The notes below the pieces were generated by a model. It had not been told where the DNA came from and did not search any database. It saw only the letters and a program-made list of their open reading frames with translations. The translations under genes and the position numbers were made by a program. Shown piece by piece: positions 6,451-14,890 of a DNA stretch of 23,153 bases; the first letter of the stretch is position 1, and every line of letters begins with the position of its first letter. Source of the DNA: DATKZH01 sp964475955 (GTDB lineage Bacteria > Planctomycetota > Planctomycetia > Pirellulales > Thermoguttaceae); contig CAYYZY010000126.1 in the NCBI GenBank assembly GCA_964475955.1, positions 1 to 23,153 of the forward strand. The letters run 5' to 3'.

Positions 6451-8820
6451 TCAGCGCACCAGCAGCTCGACCGGGCGCCTGCGCGCGATCCAGAACGTGC
6501 CGAGCAGGCACGCAAGGACCGTGATCGCCAGTGCCCCGGCGAGCACGATCGAACCCATCCACGGCGTGAACACGAACCAGCCGGAGGCTGCGCGGTCGCT
6601 TACCGCCTTGCCGAGCAGGTACCCGAGCGCGACGCCCCCCAGGCCGGTCGCCAGGCCGATGGCGAAGGCCTCGCCGACGAACACGGCGACCACGAACCGC
6701 GTTTTCATGCCGCCGGCCTTGAGGATGCCGATCTCGTACTTGCGCTGCTGGAGCCGCTGCCAGGTGGTCAACACCAGGTTGACGGTCACCACCAGCCCGA
6801 TGACGACGACCACCAGCACGAGGATTCGCTCCAGCGGGCCGATGGTCCTTCGCAGGCGTTCGATCGCCTCGACGTACCGGCGGTTGACCGTGAGGCCTTG
6901 CCGCTCCATGGCGTCAGCCACCGCCCCCAGGTCGTCGAGGCGGGCCACCTCGACGGTCACGTGCGTCCACTGCGGGTCGACGTCCACGCTGCTCGGCGGC
7001 ACGACGACCTCGGTCTCGCTTTCCGGCACGATCCCCTCCTCCGCCAGCAATGCGCGGATCGCGGCGGCCCGTTTCCACAGCTCGCTCGCGTATCGGGCCG
7101 GCGGGCGGACCGCAACGACTTCCAGCCGGCCGCCGGTCGCTTCCAGCGCGAGCCCCTCGGCTTTGAGCAGGGCTTCGGCCCGCCCGCGCGCGTCGGCCAG
7201 CCCTCGCTCGTCAAACGGTGCCAGCCACACGCGCGGCACTTCGGGGTCGGGGTCGAACTCCTCGGAGCACATCTGCTGATGGAGCCCGTCGGGCAGCAGG
7301 AACAGGCCGCCTCCGGGGAGCGACTTCACCACGCCGCGGACCGCCAGGGGCATGTGAAGCCTGCGGCTTTCGAGCCACACCACGCGGGCGTCGGGCGAGT
7401 AGCCGCACTGGCGCAGGAACGATTCGGTGACGACGATCTCCCAAGCCGTGTTGCCGGTGAAGGCCGTCGGTTCCCTTCCGCCAGCGGGCGCGAGTTGGCC
7501 GGGCAGCGGGTCGCCGGCCCGGAGGGTGCGGCCCGGCACGAAGTGGTCGACCAGCCGCGTGGGGCCCGTCTCGTCGCCCCGGCAGAACATCAGGTCGACC
7601 ACGCACCAGGAATGGATGCCCTCGGCCGCGTCGCGTAGGCGGCGTCCCTCGGGCAATTCGGCACGGGCGAGCCGGTCGACGAAACCGGGGTCGATCGCGT
7701 TCTGGCCCCGCAGGAGGCAATCGGCGTCGAGCCGCCGCGCCAGGGGCGTTTCGAGCACTTCGCTCATCGATTGCCGCTTGCCCTCCAAAAGCCCCCATCC
7801 GACCACCGCCAGCACGGTGAGCATCAGCAGCATCAGGGCGGCGATCACGGCCGACCACGCGTGGCCTCTCAGCTCGCGCCAGCCATGGTAGGCGAGGTAG
7901 AGCCCGCGGGGCTTGTCGCGAAGCGCGGCGGCGTTGGAGTCGGCCGCCGCGGGTTGCGTTGCGTCGTCCGACGTGCGGTTCCCTTCGGTTTCGTCCTCGC
8001 GCGGAACGAGCATCCGGCTCAGCTCTTCGGCGGAGGAGACGTCTTCGCCGCGCCGCAGCAAGCGGCCCTGGTGCGGTCGCCCGCGCTGGAGGATGAGGAA
8101 GCGATCGCAGTGGCGAAAGGCGTCGGCCGGCTTGTGCGTGGCCAGGAGCAAGGTTCGCGGCCGGCCGTCGACGAGGTGCCGCTCCTGCCAGCTCACCAGC
8201 GCCCCGAGCACGCGGCGGGAGTTCTCGGGGTCGAGGTTGCCGGTCGGCTCGTCGGCGAAGACCACGCGCGGGTCGTGCGCGATCGCGCGCAGCACGGCGA
8301 CGCGTTGCTGCTCGCCGCCCGACAGTTGCCGGGGCGACTTGCGCGCGTGGCCCTGCATTCCGAGGCGTTCCAGCAGCCGGCGTCCGGCCGATCGGCGACG
8401 CCGCCCTGAAGCCCCGGCCAGCCCGAGGGGGACGGCCACGTTTTCGCGGCAGGGGAGGTGGTCGAGCAGGTGATGGAACTGGAAGATGAAGCCGAACTCG
8501 CGCCGCCTGAGGCGATCCTTTTCGCGGGGGCGGGCGGGGTTGGGCCCGTCGGCGGCCGGACCGGCCTCGCCGGCCAGCAGGTGCTTTTCATCGTAGACCA
8601 GTTCCGCGCGGCCGCCGGGGTCGGGATCGTCCAACAGCCCGAGGACATTCAACAGCGTGGTCTTCCCCGACCCGGACGGACCCAGGATCGCGACGCGCGC
8701 GTTCCAGGGCACGTCGAGCGATCCGCAGTCGAGCGCGGGGTTCGCGCCGCCGTCGACGCCTCGGCCGTAGCTCTTGACCAGCGATCTCAGCCTGAAGCAG
8801 ACGCGGGGCGTGTCGTTCAT
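6451..8820 (-). CDS. ABC transporter: ATPase fused to FtsX/MacB-type permease
   Basis: A 789-residue fusion. Residues 1 to about 255 are a LolD/MacB-type nucleotide-binding domain: Walker A GPSGSGKTT (47-55), Q-loop QFHH (114), signature LSGGEQQ (166-172), Walker B VVFADEPTGNLD (186-197) and switch His in ATHK (229). A charged linker follows. The permease half has one membrane segment (about 320-343), a large extracytoplasmic domain (about 345-660) and three closing segments (about 665-687, 708-735, 750-775), with the FtsX-typical YEIGILKAGG between the second and third. This is the MacB/LolCDE (type VII) mechanotransmission layout, used for extrusion of lipoproteins, peptides or signals rather than transport through a pore. 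Start ATG 8820 was chosen over an in-frame upstream codon at 8910, whose extra 30 residues look non-coding. It lies 173 bases downstream of the vWA gene on the same strand. Confidence 0.88.
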   Translation of the reverse strand: MNDTPRVCFRLRSLVKSYGRGVDGGANPALDCGSLDVPWNARVAILGPSGSGKTTLLNVLGLLDDPDPGGRAELVYDEKHLLAGEAGPAADGPNPARPREKDRLRRREFGFIFQFHHLLDHLPCRENVAVPLGLAGASGRRRRSAGRRLLERLGMQGHARKSPRQLSGGEQQRVAVLRAIAHDPRVVFADEPTGNLDPENSRRVLGALVSWQERHLVDGRPRTLLLATHKPADAFRHCDRFLILQRGRPHQGRLLRRGEDVSSAEELSRMLVPREDETEGNRTSDDATQPAAADSNAAALRDKPRGLYLAYHGWRELRGHAWSAVIAALMLLMLTVLAVVGWGLLEGKRQSMSEVLETPLARRLDADCLLRGQNAIDPGFVDRLARAELPEGRRLRDAAEGIHSWCVVDLMFCRGDETGPTRLVDHFVPGRTLRAGDPLPGQLAPAGGREPTAFTGNTAWEIVVTESFLRQCGYSPDARVVWLESRRLHMPLAVRGVVKSLPGGGLFLLPDGLHQQMCSEEFDPDPEVPRVWLAPFDERGLADARGRAEALLKAEGLALEATGGRLEVVAVRPPARYASELWKRAAAIRALLAEEGIVPESETEVVVPPSSVDVDPQWTHVTVEVARLDDLGAVADAMERQGLTVNRRYVEAIERLRRTIGPLERILVLVVVVIGLVVTVNLVLTTWQRLQQRKYEIGILKAGGMKTRFVVAVFVGEAFAIGLATGLGGVALGYLLGKAVSDRAASGWFVFTPWMGSIVLAGALAITVLACLLGTFWIARRRPVELLVR

Positions 8821-8905
8821 CGGCCGTCGTTCTTCCCGGCGGGGTTGTAAGTTCGGGGCACGGAACGCGTTCAAGTCGCTGCCAGATTGAAGGCCATGGG
8901 ACGCG

Positions 8906-8992
8906 AGCAATCAGCCGTCAGCAATCAGCCATCGCCAGCCGAACCGTAGCCACCTGCCACTCGCCACTCACCACTTGCCACTCGCCACGCCA
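8906..8992. repeat. Short tandem and direct repeats between the ABC and vWA genes
   Basis: Two copies of AGCAATCAGCC (8906-8916 and 8920-8930) are followed by a run of degenerate six- to seven-base units related to GCCACTC/GCCACTT (8949-8992). Such low-complexity strings in gaps are seen in planctomycete genomes. They occupy most of the gap downstream of the vWA gene. No stem-loop with a T-run was found, so termination here is unproven. Confidence 0.6.
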
Positions 8993-8993
8993 G

Positions 8994-11546
8994 TCACGGC
9001 AGCATTTCCCGCTCGATCCAGGCGCGGCCTTCGCTGCGGAACTCGTCGGCTCCGTCGGCGTACCACCAGTAGTCGCGGCGGCGCACGTTTCGGAAGCGAA
9101 ACGCCCGGCGACCGGTCGCGCCGACGTCGACCCAGTAGTAGTCGGCGTCCTGATCGTCGTACGCGTGCTTGAGCCGGTAGTAGCTCGCTTCCAGCGCCTC
9201 GCGTGCTTCGACCAGGCTGCCGGCGCTCTGGCGGCTGAGGTCGTCGAGCGTGAGGGCCAGGAGGCCCTTCTTGACCTTGATTCCGAAATGCTTTCGCATC
9301 AGCTCCAGCGGCGACACGTGAAGGCTCACGCTCACGTCCTTCCCGGTCACCTTGTCCAGGGCCTCTTTCCAGGCCAGCCGCAGCGCGCTGGGCTGCCAGT
9401 GCCGGATCACCATACTCAGCACGGTCAACAGCTCGTTCAGCTCCGATTTGTGCATCAGCACGACGTGGCGGATCGCCGGCGGCGGCCGGCCGGAAACGGG
9501 CCGCTCCTGGGGGTCTTCCTCCGCGATCCAGCCCTCGTGGAAGAGCTGCACGCCGTGCGCGGCCAACTGGAGCCTTTCCAGGTTGTGCCGCGCGATCATG
9601 TTGTCCATGCGGTGCTTCCAGACGACGCCGAAGGTCCGGGCCGCCTGGGCCGGGTCCTCCTCCCCGTCGCCCCCGGCCCGCTGAAGGGCGGCGGCCACCG
9701 ACTCGGGGATCTCCGTGCCCGCGTGCAAATACTGCAAACACCGCTGGTAGTACTCCTTCTCCGCCAGCGCCAACGCAAACCGCTCGGAGATCGCCTCGAC
9801 GATCTCGTCGGTATCGGACGTCACGACCACCCGGGCGCTCAGGGCCTCGACGCGCCGGAGCAGTTCCGCATCGGGCTCCGTCTCGCCTTCGGAGTACTCG
9901 GCCAGCTCCGCCGTGGCCAGCTTCTCGGCGATCTGCCGCATTTGCGAGACGAACGTCTGGCGATACTCGGTCTCCTTTCCCACCGGCAGCGCCAGGAAGC
10001 CGATCGGCGAGGCCCCCCCGGCCGACGCGATGCGCCGGCAGACCGTTTCAATGGAGTAGCTCCGGTCGTCGGGGTCGTTGCCGTCGTCGCCGATGACGAT
10101 CAGGATCTTAACCGCTTCGGGATCGAACGCCATGCGTTCCGGCCGCCGGCCGCCCGTCGAGTCGTCGGCGGTCTGCTCGTCGCGCATTTCCAGCCGGCGG
10201 CAGATGGCGGCGAAGGTCATCTCGTAGGGTTCGCCGCCGCCCACGGCCTTCTCCGGGTCGAGCAGGCCGAGGGCGACCGAGGGCCTCTGGAAGGGGTGGA
10301 AGTCGACGGGCGCCGGATCGTCCCGGTCGCGATAGTAGTTGACCGAGACCTCCAGGTGGCGCCCGGCCAAGAACCGGTCCTGCATCCCCCGGACGATCGC
10401 CCTGACCGCTTCGCCGGCGGCGGCGATCCAGGAGTCCATGCTGAACGTGCCGTCGATGAGGAAGCACGCCTGGACCTTCGAGGTCCGCTGCCGGAGGGCC
10501 TCGACCTTGTCGCGAAGCTGCTCGATTTCGCGCCGCGTGGCGATCGGGCGCACGGTGCCCGTCTCGCTCGAATAGTCGAACACGTCGCCGATGAACCCGA
10601 TTTTGTAGAGCGTGTTCCCGCGGATGCTGACCACGCTGGGGCCGCTTTCGTCCTCGATGAGCGGGAACCGGGCCTGGTCGTACTGCCATTGGCGCACGCT
10701 CATGTCCTCTTCCGCGATGGGGGCGACCTCGCGGTCGTCGGCGACTTCGAGGTACGCCTTCACCTCGTCGGCGTGCAGGAAGATCCGGCACGGTTGGGTT
10801 CGTTTTCCCGCCGCGACGTCGCACTTGTTGAACTCGACGGCCTCGCGCGTGTTCCACCGGCAGGCGCGATGGGCGGGAACCCAGCCGAGGATCTCGTGCC
10901 GGTCGAGAACCACGTCGTTGACCCGGGGCTCCCGGCCGAGAAGCAGGTATTCGGCCTGCCCTGCGTCGTCGCGCTTCTCCGCGAACACGTAGTAGATGGT
11001 GAACAGGGCCCGCGCGCCGAGCGGCTTTCCCTCGCCGTCGGGACGATCGACGAACGGGACCTTCGTCAGCAGCGTGGTCACCCCGTCGCTCCGTTCGAGC
11101 CGGTTGACCAGCAAGGCCTTGTGGTGGATCGACGTCCGGGGGTCGACCAGCCCTTCGGGCCCGCTCCGCGCATCGCCCGAGAAGACCAGGCAGTGACGGC
11201 GGCGGATCCAGCCGTGGCACGTGCGCACCGGCAGGTCGGGGAACGTCGCTTCGCTAGCCACGGTGACGAGGAACAGGTACGCCTTGTCGGGGCTTCGGCC
11301 GGCCACGTAGAAGTCGTCGAGGAACCCGGTCCGCTCGACGACGTTCGACTCGGCCGACGGCCGGGCATAGACGGGCGCCCCGCGCGTATGCACCAGGCAC
11401 TTCAGCATTTCGTCGTGCCGAGCGGCCGGGTCGCGGGGTACGGTGTCCGGCCGAGCGCCGGCCGGGAATTGGAGCTCGGCCTCGGCGCCCGGCAGTGCGC
11501 CGGCGGGAAGTGTCAACAGACTGGCCAGCAGCAGCCGTGCGATCAC
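8994..11546 (-). CDS. Exported von Willebrand factor A protein with SH3-like N-terminal regions
   Basis: An 850-residue protein with a signal peptide (about 1-22, ending GAEAE). Residues about 50-125 look like a bacterial SH3 domain (VYARPSAESNVV, FYVAG, HGWIRRRHCLVF). A second such region ends near GWVPAHRACRWNTREA (221-236). A vWA domain spans about 355-600: the metal site DGTFSM starts at Asp365 (DxTxS, a known variant of DxSxS), and the later strand KILIVIGDDGND (480-491) supplies acidic residues. The C-terminal 200 residues are helical with a Trp/Tyr-rich end. By eye the SH3 plus DxTxS-vWA layout recalls the extracytoplasmic part of T6SS-associated PpkA/TssR-type proteins, but no T6SS core gene is in the window. 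Start is GTG 11546 with AAGG 8 bases upstream; 33 bases separate it from the previous gene. Confidence 0.8.
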   Translation of the reverse strand: MIARLLLASLLTLPAGALPGAEAELQFPAGARPDTVPRDPAARHDEMLKCLVHTRGAPVYARPSAESNVVERTGFLDDFYVAGRSPDKAYLFLVTVASEATFPDLPVRTCHGWIRRRHCLVFSGDARSGPEGLVDPRTSIHHKALLVNRLERSDGVTTLLTKVPFVDRPDGEGKPLGARALFTIYYVFAEKRDDAGQAEYLLLGREPRVNDVVLDRHEILGWVPAHRACRWNTREAVEFNKCDVAAGKRTQPCRIFLHADEVKAYLEVADDREVAPIAEEDMSVRQWQYDQARFPLIEDESGPSVVSIRGNTLYKIGFIGDVFDYSSETGTVRPIATRREIEQLRDKVEALRQRTSKVQACFLIDGTFSMDSWIAAAGEAVRAIVRGMQDRFLAGRHLEVSVNYYRDRDDPAPVDFHPFQRPSVALGLLDPEKAVGGGEPYEMTFAAICRRLEMRDEQTADDSTGGRRPERMAFDPEAVKILIVIGDDGNDPDDRSYSIETVCRRIASAGGASPIGFLALPVGKETEYRQTFVSQMRQIAEKLATAELAEYSEGETEPDAELLRRVEALSARVVVTSDTDEIVEAISERFALALAEKEYYQRCLQYLHAGTEIPESVAAALQRAGGDGEEDPAQAARTFGVVWKHRMDNMIARHNLERLQLAAHGVQLFHEGWIAEEDPQERPVSGRPPPAIRHVVLMHKSELNELLTVLSMVIRHWQPSALRLAWKEALDKVTGKDVSVSLHVSPLELMRKHFGIKVKKGLLALTLDDLSRQSAGSLVEAREALEASYYRLKHAYDDQDADYYWVDVGATGRRAFRFRNVRRRDYWWYADGADEFRSEGRAWIEREMLP

Positions 11547-11579
11547 CGCATCATCCTTCGACGTTCCCGGGGAGTCGTG

Positions 11580-13352
11580 TCAGGGGACGTGAGAAACCGA
11601 AAGGTCCAACGACTGGTGCAAGAGCCGGACCAGGCGACTCTCCGCCTGGTATCCTTCGGGCAGGTCGCCCGGCTCGTCGCTGGAGAGGATCGAAACGTAT
11701 TGCCCGCCCGAGGCCGTGGCGAGCCGGAGCAGCTCGCCCGAGGGGCCGTCGTCGCCCTGCAACAGGTGAACGACCCACACCTCGGCGCCGAGTTCCGCGG
11801 CCAGTCCGCGGGCCTGGGACCAGGCTTGCGGCGACGGCTCGGCGGGGCGGAGCGGGTTGCACGTGACGTAGACGATCCGCCACCGGCCGCCGCGCGGCGC
11901 AACCAGGTCGAGGGCCCCCTGGATCGCAACGAGCCGGTCGCAGGGTTCGCCGACCCGGGGCCGGGCGGCCGTCAACTCCTTGCGGAAGTCGTCCAGATCG
12001 GGGACGAGGTAATGCACGTCGGGCGAAAGCAGCGGCACGTTCTGGCTGCCCCGGCTGGCGACCACGCCGATCGGGCGCCGGGGCGACTTGCGCAACGCGG
12101 CCTCGACGCTCTCGAGCAACGCCCGGCGCACCGCCGGATAGCCGTACGCCCCCATGCGTTCCCCCAGGTCGACCACCAGCAGCACGGGCCGCAGCGACTC
12201 GTCCGGCGGCACCTGGAGCGAATCGGCCACGCGGTCGACTCGGCCCTCCAGTTGCCGGGTCTCACGGCGCAGTTCGTCCAGGGCGGCGCGCAGCGAGTCG
12301 ACCGCGGTCTGCACCGAACTCAGCCGCGTCCCCTGCTCGGCGATGCCGTCTCCGTACCGGACGGCCTGCCGGGCCTGTTCGTCGGCGAAGCGGGCCAAGG
12401 CTCCCCGGACCTCCGCTTGCAGATCGCGGAACTGCTTCTCGCGGCTCTCGGCCTCCTCGAGCAGCGACTGCGACGCGGCAATCGTCGAATCGCCGGCCTT
12501 CACCAGGCGGTCCACCGCGGCCCGGGCCTGGCCCTCGTCGAGCCCCGTTGCGGCGGCGCGCCCGTCGCGTTCTCCGAGCCGGACGAGCGCCGCCTGCACC
12601 TCACCGAGCCGCGTGCGGGCCTCCTGATCGCCCTGGAACTGGAGGGCGACGATCCCCAATACCCCGAGGATGCCCAGAAGCGCCAGCGCCGAGGCCAGGC
12701 CGACGAGGAAGCGGCGGGCCGATTTCCGGGGCGGCGGCTCGGCCGGAGGGGGCTCTTCCGGCTGCGAGACCGCGACGAGCTCCTCCACCTGAATCCTGAC
12801 CGATTCGGCCGCGTCGCGGGCCTCGTCAACGCGCCGGCAGACGTCGGTCGACGGGAAATCCGCCGCGAGGAACCGCTGAACCCACGCTTTCGCGCGCCCG
12901 GCCTTTTCTCGGGCTTCGTCGACGCTCAGCAGCACTTGTGGGAGTTCCGCCTTCCTGTACCGAAATGGCCCCCACGCAATCCATGCGTCCTCCGGGAGCG
13001 CGTCGGCCTTCACCATCTGCTTCAGCTTGTCCCACCCGACCTTGCAGGCATCCGTCTCGTGTGAGGGCACCTTCCAGGAGACGCGTTGGGCCGCGGGTGC
13101 GACGTTGATGGAGTGCGTCTCCCAGTCCCTGCGGACCAGGACGGTCTCAGGGGCGATCGTTCCCATTTCCCGGCGCGACTTGAGCTCCTCATCCCCGCCG
13201 ATCACCTCCAGGCGGCATTGCTTCTCGGTCAGTTCGACTTCCGCGGGGGCGGTCTCCGCGCTCGCCGGCTCCTCGCCGCCCGGCGCTTTGGGGAGGACGT
13301 CGTCGGCCCGGTGCTCGACCGCTAACCGATACCACTCGTATGACCTGGCCAT
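11580..13352 (-). CDS. Membrane-spanning coiled-coil protein with degenerate vWA domain
   Basis: A 590-residue single-pass protein. Residues 1 to about 210 are cytoplasmic; about 90-142 could be a GYF_2-like domain (LKQMVKADALPEDAWIAWGP), a weak call. A Pro-rich stretch leads to one membrane segment (about 215-238, LVGLASALALLGILGVLGIV). Residues about 245-380 are a long heptad-like helical region, extracytoplasmic. Residues about 387-575 have vWA topology: first strand RPVLLVVDLGERMGAYG, then RIVYVTCNP and GAEVWVVHLL. Asp395 of the metal site remains but both Ser positions are lost (DLGER), so metal binding is unlikely and a structural role is inferred. The gene sits 19 bases after the previous one and 33 before the large vWA gene. 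It is a candidate link between the cytoplasm and periplasmic parts. Confidence 0.78.
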   Translation of the reverse strand: MARSYEWYRLAVEHRADDVLPKAPGGEEPASAETAPAEVELTEKQCRLEVIGGDEELKSRREMGTIAPETVLVRRDWETHSINVAPAAQRVSWKVPSHETDACKVGWDKLKQMVKADALPEDAWIAWGPFRYRKAELPQVLLSVDEAREKAGRAKAWVQRFLAADFPSTDVCRRVDEARDAAESVRIQVEELVAVSQPEEPPPAEPPPRKSARRFLVGLASALALLGILGVLGIVALQFQGDQEARTRLGEVQAALVRLGERDGRAAATGLDEGQARAAVDRLVKAGDSTIAASQSLLEEAESREKQFRDLQAEVRGALARFADEQARQAVRYGDGIAEQGTRLSSVQTAVDSLRAALDELRRETRQLEGRVDRVADSLQVPPDESLRPVLLVVDLGERMGAYGYPAVRRALLESVEAALRKSPRRPIGVVASRGSQNVPLLSPDVHYLVPDLDDFRKELTAARPRVGEPCDRLVAIQGALDLVAPRGGRWRIVYVTCNPLRPAEPSPQAWSQARGLAAELGAEVWVVHLLQGDDGPSGELLRLATASGGQYVSILSSDEPGDLPEGYQAESRLVRLLHQSLDLSVSHVP

Positions 13353-13371
13353 GAATCTCTCGTCTTACGCC

Positions 13372-14727
13372 TCAAGAACCACGATCGAACAACAAGAGGC
13401 TGCCCTTGCGGGCGCGCTCCGCGCCGACGGGAACGTACTCCACGACGTCGTAATTCGTCCTGCCCGCAATGCGCTCGAACGGCTCCACGCGCTCCCCGTG
13501 CACCTGAATCACGCGCAGCCGGACCGATCGGACGAGCTCCGCGTGCAGGGAGACCGTGTCCTCGCGGTTTGGGTCGACCGTCAACCCCGCGTTCCACGTG
13601 AGGAACACCAGGCGCGCGTCGCTGCACGCCGCCGCGGCGCGAACGGCGGAGGCCAAGGCCCCCAGCGTGTCCCGCGAATGGGGACGGGGAAGCGGATCGG
13701 GCCAACGGCCGGCGCGCACCTTTGCGATCGGCCAGGGCGCGGCCTCGCGTCCGTTGTGGAAGTAGACCGTTTCGCGCACCAGCCAGTGCTCCGGCGCCGA
13801 CTCCAGAGCGGCCTGCAACTCGGCGGCAAGCCATGCGCGGAGCTTGGGGCCGGCCAGGAACTGCGACCAGTCGATCGCCAGGTAAAGCGGCCGGTTTCCG
13901 GGCGGGGGGATTTCGGATTCGTCGAACGCCGAACCGATGCACTCGCTCAACGTGGCCTCGTCGGGCAGACGCAACGGCTCGCGGCGCCCGTTCCACTCCA
14001 CCACGACCCGGCCGTCGACCAATTCCGCCCGGGGGACCTCCGACGAGTCGCCCGGCTCCTCCGGGAAGATCGGCACGAGCAGGAAGGGCCAGCGGTTGCC
14101 CATCCGGTGCATTTCCGCGTGGATTTCCTCGTGCGCGCGGCGCACCATGTACGGTTTCTCTTGCGTCGCGGTCAGCCGGCTCTGCTGCACCTCGATCAGG
14201 GTCCGCGGCTCGACGATCTCGGGGTCGGGATATCCGAACAAGAGGATCCGCCCGGGAACGGCCAGCAGGCACAAGCGATAGGGATCCGGCGAGACGGCCC
14301 GCCAGGAAATCGAGCCGATCCGGCGCGTCGCCGCCAACGAGCGGGCCTCCGGCAGCAGGATCGGCGAGCCGTGCAGGGCCGTGTAACGCGCCCACCGGAG
14401 GACGTCGCGCCGCGCGGCTTCGTCGGGCGTTCGGTCCAGTTGCGTCGCGAGGTACTCCGCCAAGTACTTCCACATGGGCCGGCGGTCCCACTCGGTGTCG
14501 TACGTGCTCCGCCGACGGAGGGCCTGCTCGATTTCGGGCCAGGCCTCCGGCGGCTCGCCGAAGAGGAGCGTCGGCAGGAGGACTGCGAGTACCAAACAGC
14601 CCGGCAGAGCCCCTCCAAAGCCCGGTCCCCGATACGCCGTTCTCCGCGCGCGATATTCCGGCCAGGGCCAATGCGTTTGCGCACGGGTCCGTCGACGGCG
14701 CTTCGGGCGGATGGGAACGATCGGCAT
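13372..14727 (-). CDS. Membrane-anchored protein with vWA-like C-terminal region
   Basis: A 451-residue protein of no family I recognise. A strongly basic N-terminus (RPKRRRRTRAQ) precedes one hydrophobic segment (about 37-55, GALPGCLVLAVLLPTLLFG), which acts as signal anchor or signal peptide. Residues about 60-270 are mixed alpha/beta and begin with helices. From about 283 the pattern PLYLAIDWSQFLAG, then ARLVFLTWNAGL and VRLRVIQVHG, resembles a vWA Rossmann fold. The metal site reads DWSQF, keeping the Asp and first Ser of DxSxS but not the last. ATG 14727 is chosen because GGAAAG lies 11 bases upstream; a GTG at 14736 (3 bases from the same motif) would give 454 residues. A hairpin repeat separates it from the gene upstream. 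Confidence 0.72.
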   Translation of the reverse strand: MPIVPIRPKRRRRTRAQTHWPWPEYRARRTAYRGPGFGGALPGCLVLAVLLPTLLFGEPPEAWPEIEQALRRRSTYDTEWDRRPMWKYLAEYLATQLDRTPDEAARRDVLRWARYTALHGSPILLPEARSLAATRRIGSISWRAVSPDPYRLCLLAVPGRILLFGYPDPEIVEPRTLIEVQQSRLTATQEKPYMVRRAHEEIHAEMHRMGNRWPFLLVPIFPEEPGDSSEVPRAELVDGRVVVEWNGRREPLRLPDEATLSECIGSAFDESEIPPPGNRPLYLAIDWSQFLAGPKLRAWLAAELQAALESAPEHWLVRETVYFHNGREAAPWPIAKVRAGRWPDPLPRPHSRDTLGALASAVRAAAACSDARLVFLTWNAGLTVDPNREDTVSLHAELVRSVRLRVIQVHGERVEPFERIAGRTNYDVVEYVPVGAERARKGSLLLFDRGS

Positions 14728-14782
14728 CGGTGGCACGTTCTTTCCGCTCGGGCCAAATCGCCGTGCGGAATTCTTACAGAGG

Positions 14783-14854
14783 CTGTGGGGAACGCCCTCC
14801 GCGGCGTTCTGCCCCTCGGCAATTCCGGAACGGCACGGAGGCCGTTCCCTACAG
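14783..14854. repeat. Tandem-hairpin interspersed repeat
   Basis: An imperfect inverted repeat with 27-base arms and about four mismatches spans these bases. Each arm is also a small hairpin: GAACGCC/GGCGTTC in the left arm and GGAACGGC/GCCGTTCC in the right. The same two-hairpin layout, with a different sequence, occurs at 20040-20096. It lies in the 163-base gap between the B2 gene and the DWSQF gene of the leftward run. It may be a REP- or MITE-like element, and in RNA it could act as a processing or attenuation site. Confidence 0.65.
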
Positions 14855-14890
14855 TCGTATTCGCCGCGTCAACGACTCGCACACGACGGC

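Noticed and set aside
8906..8992. Possible CRISPR-like array between the ABC and vWA genes
   Set aside because: The units are only 6-11 bases, irregular and without unique spacers; this is low-complexity repeat sequence.
9165..13064. Very long plus-strand frame of 1299 codons opposite two vWA genes
   Set aside because: It is antisense to the well-supported minus-strand genes. Its composition (Arg, Gly, His, Leu, Val) is that of a high-GC complement frame and no domain is visible.
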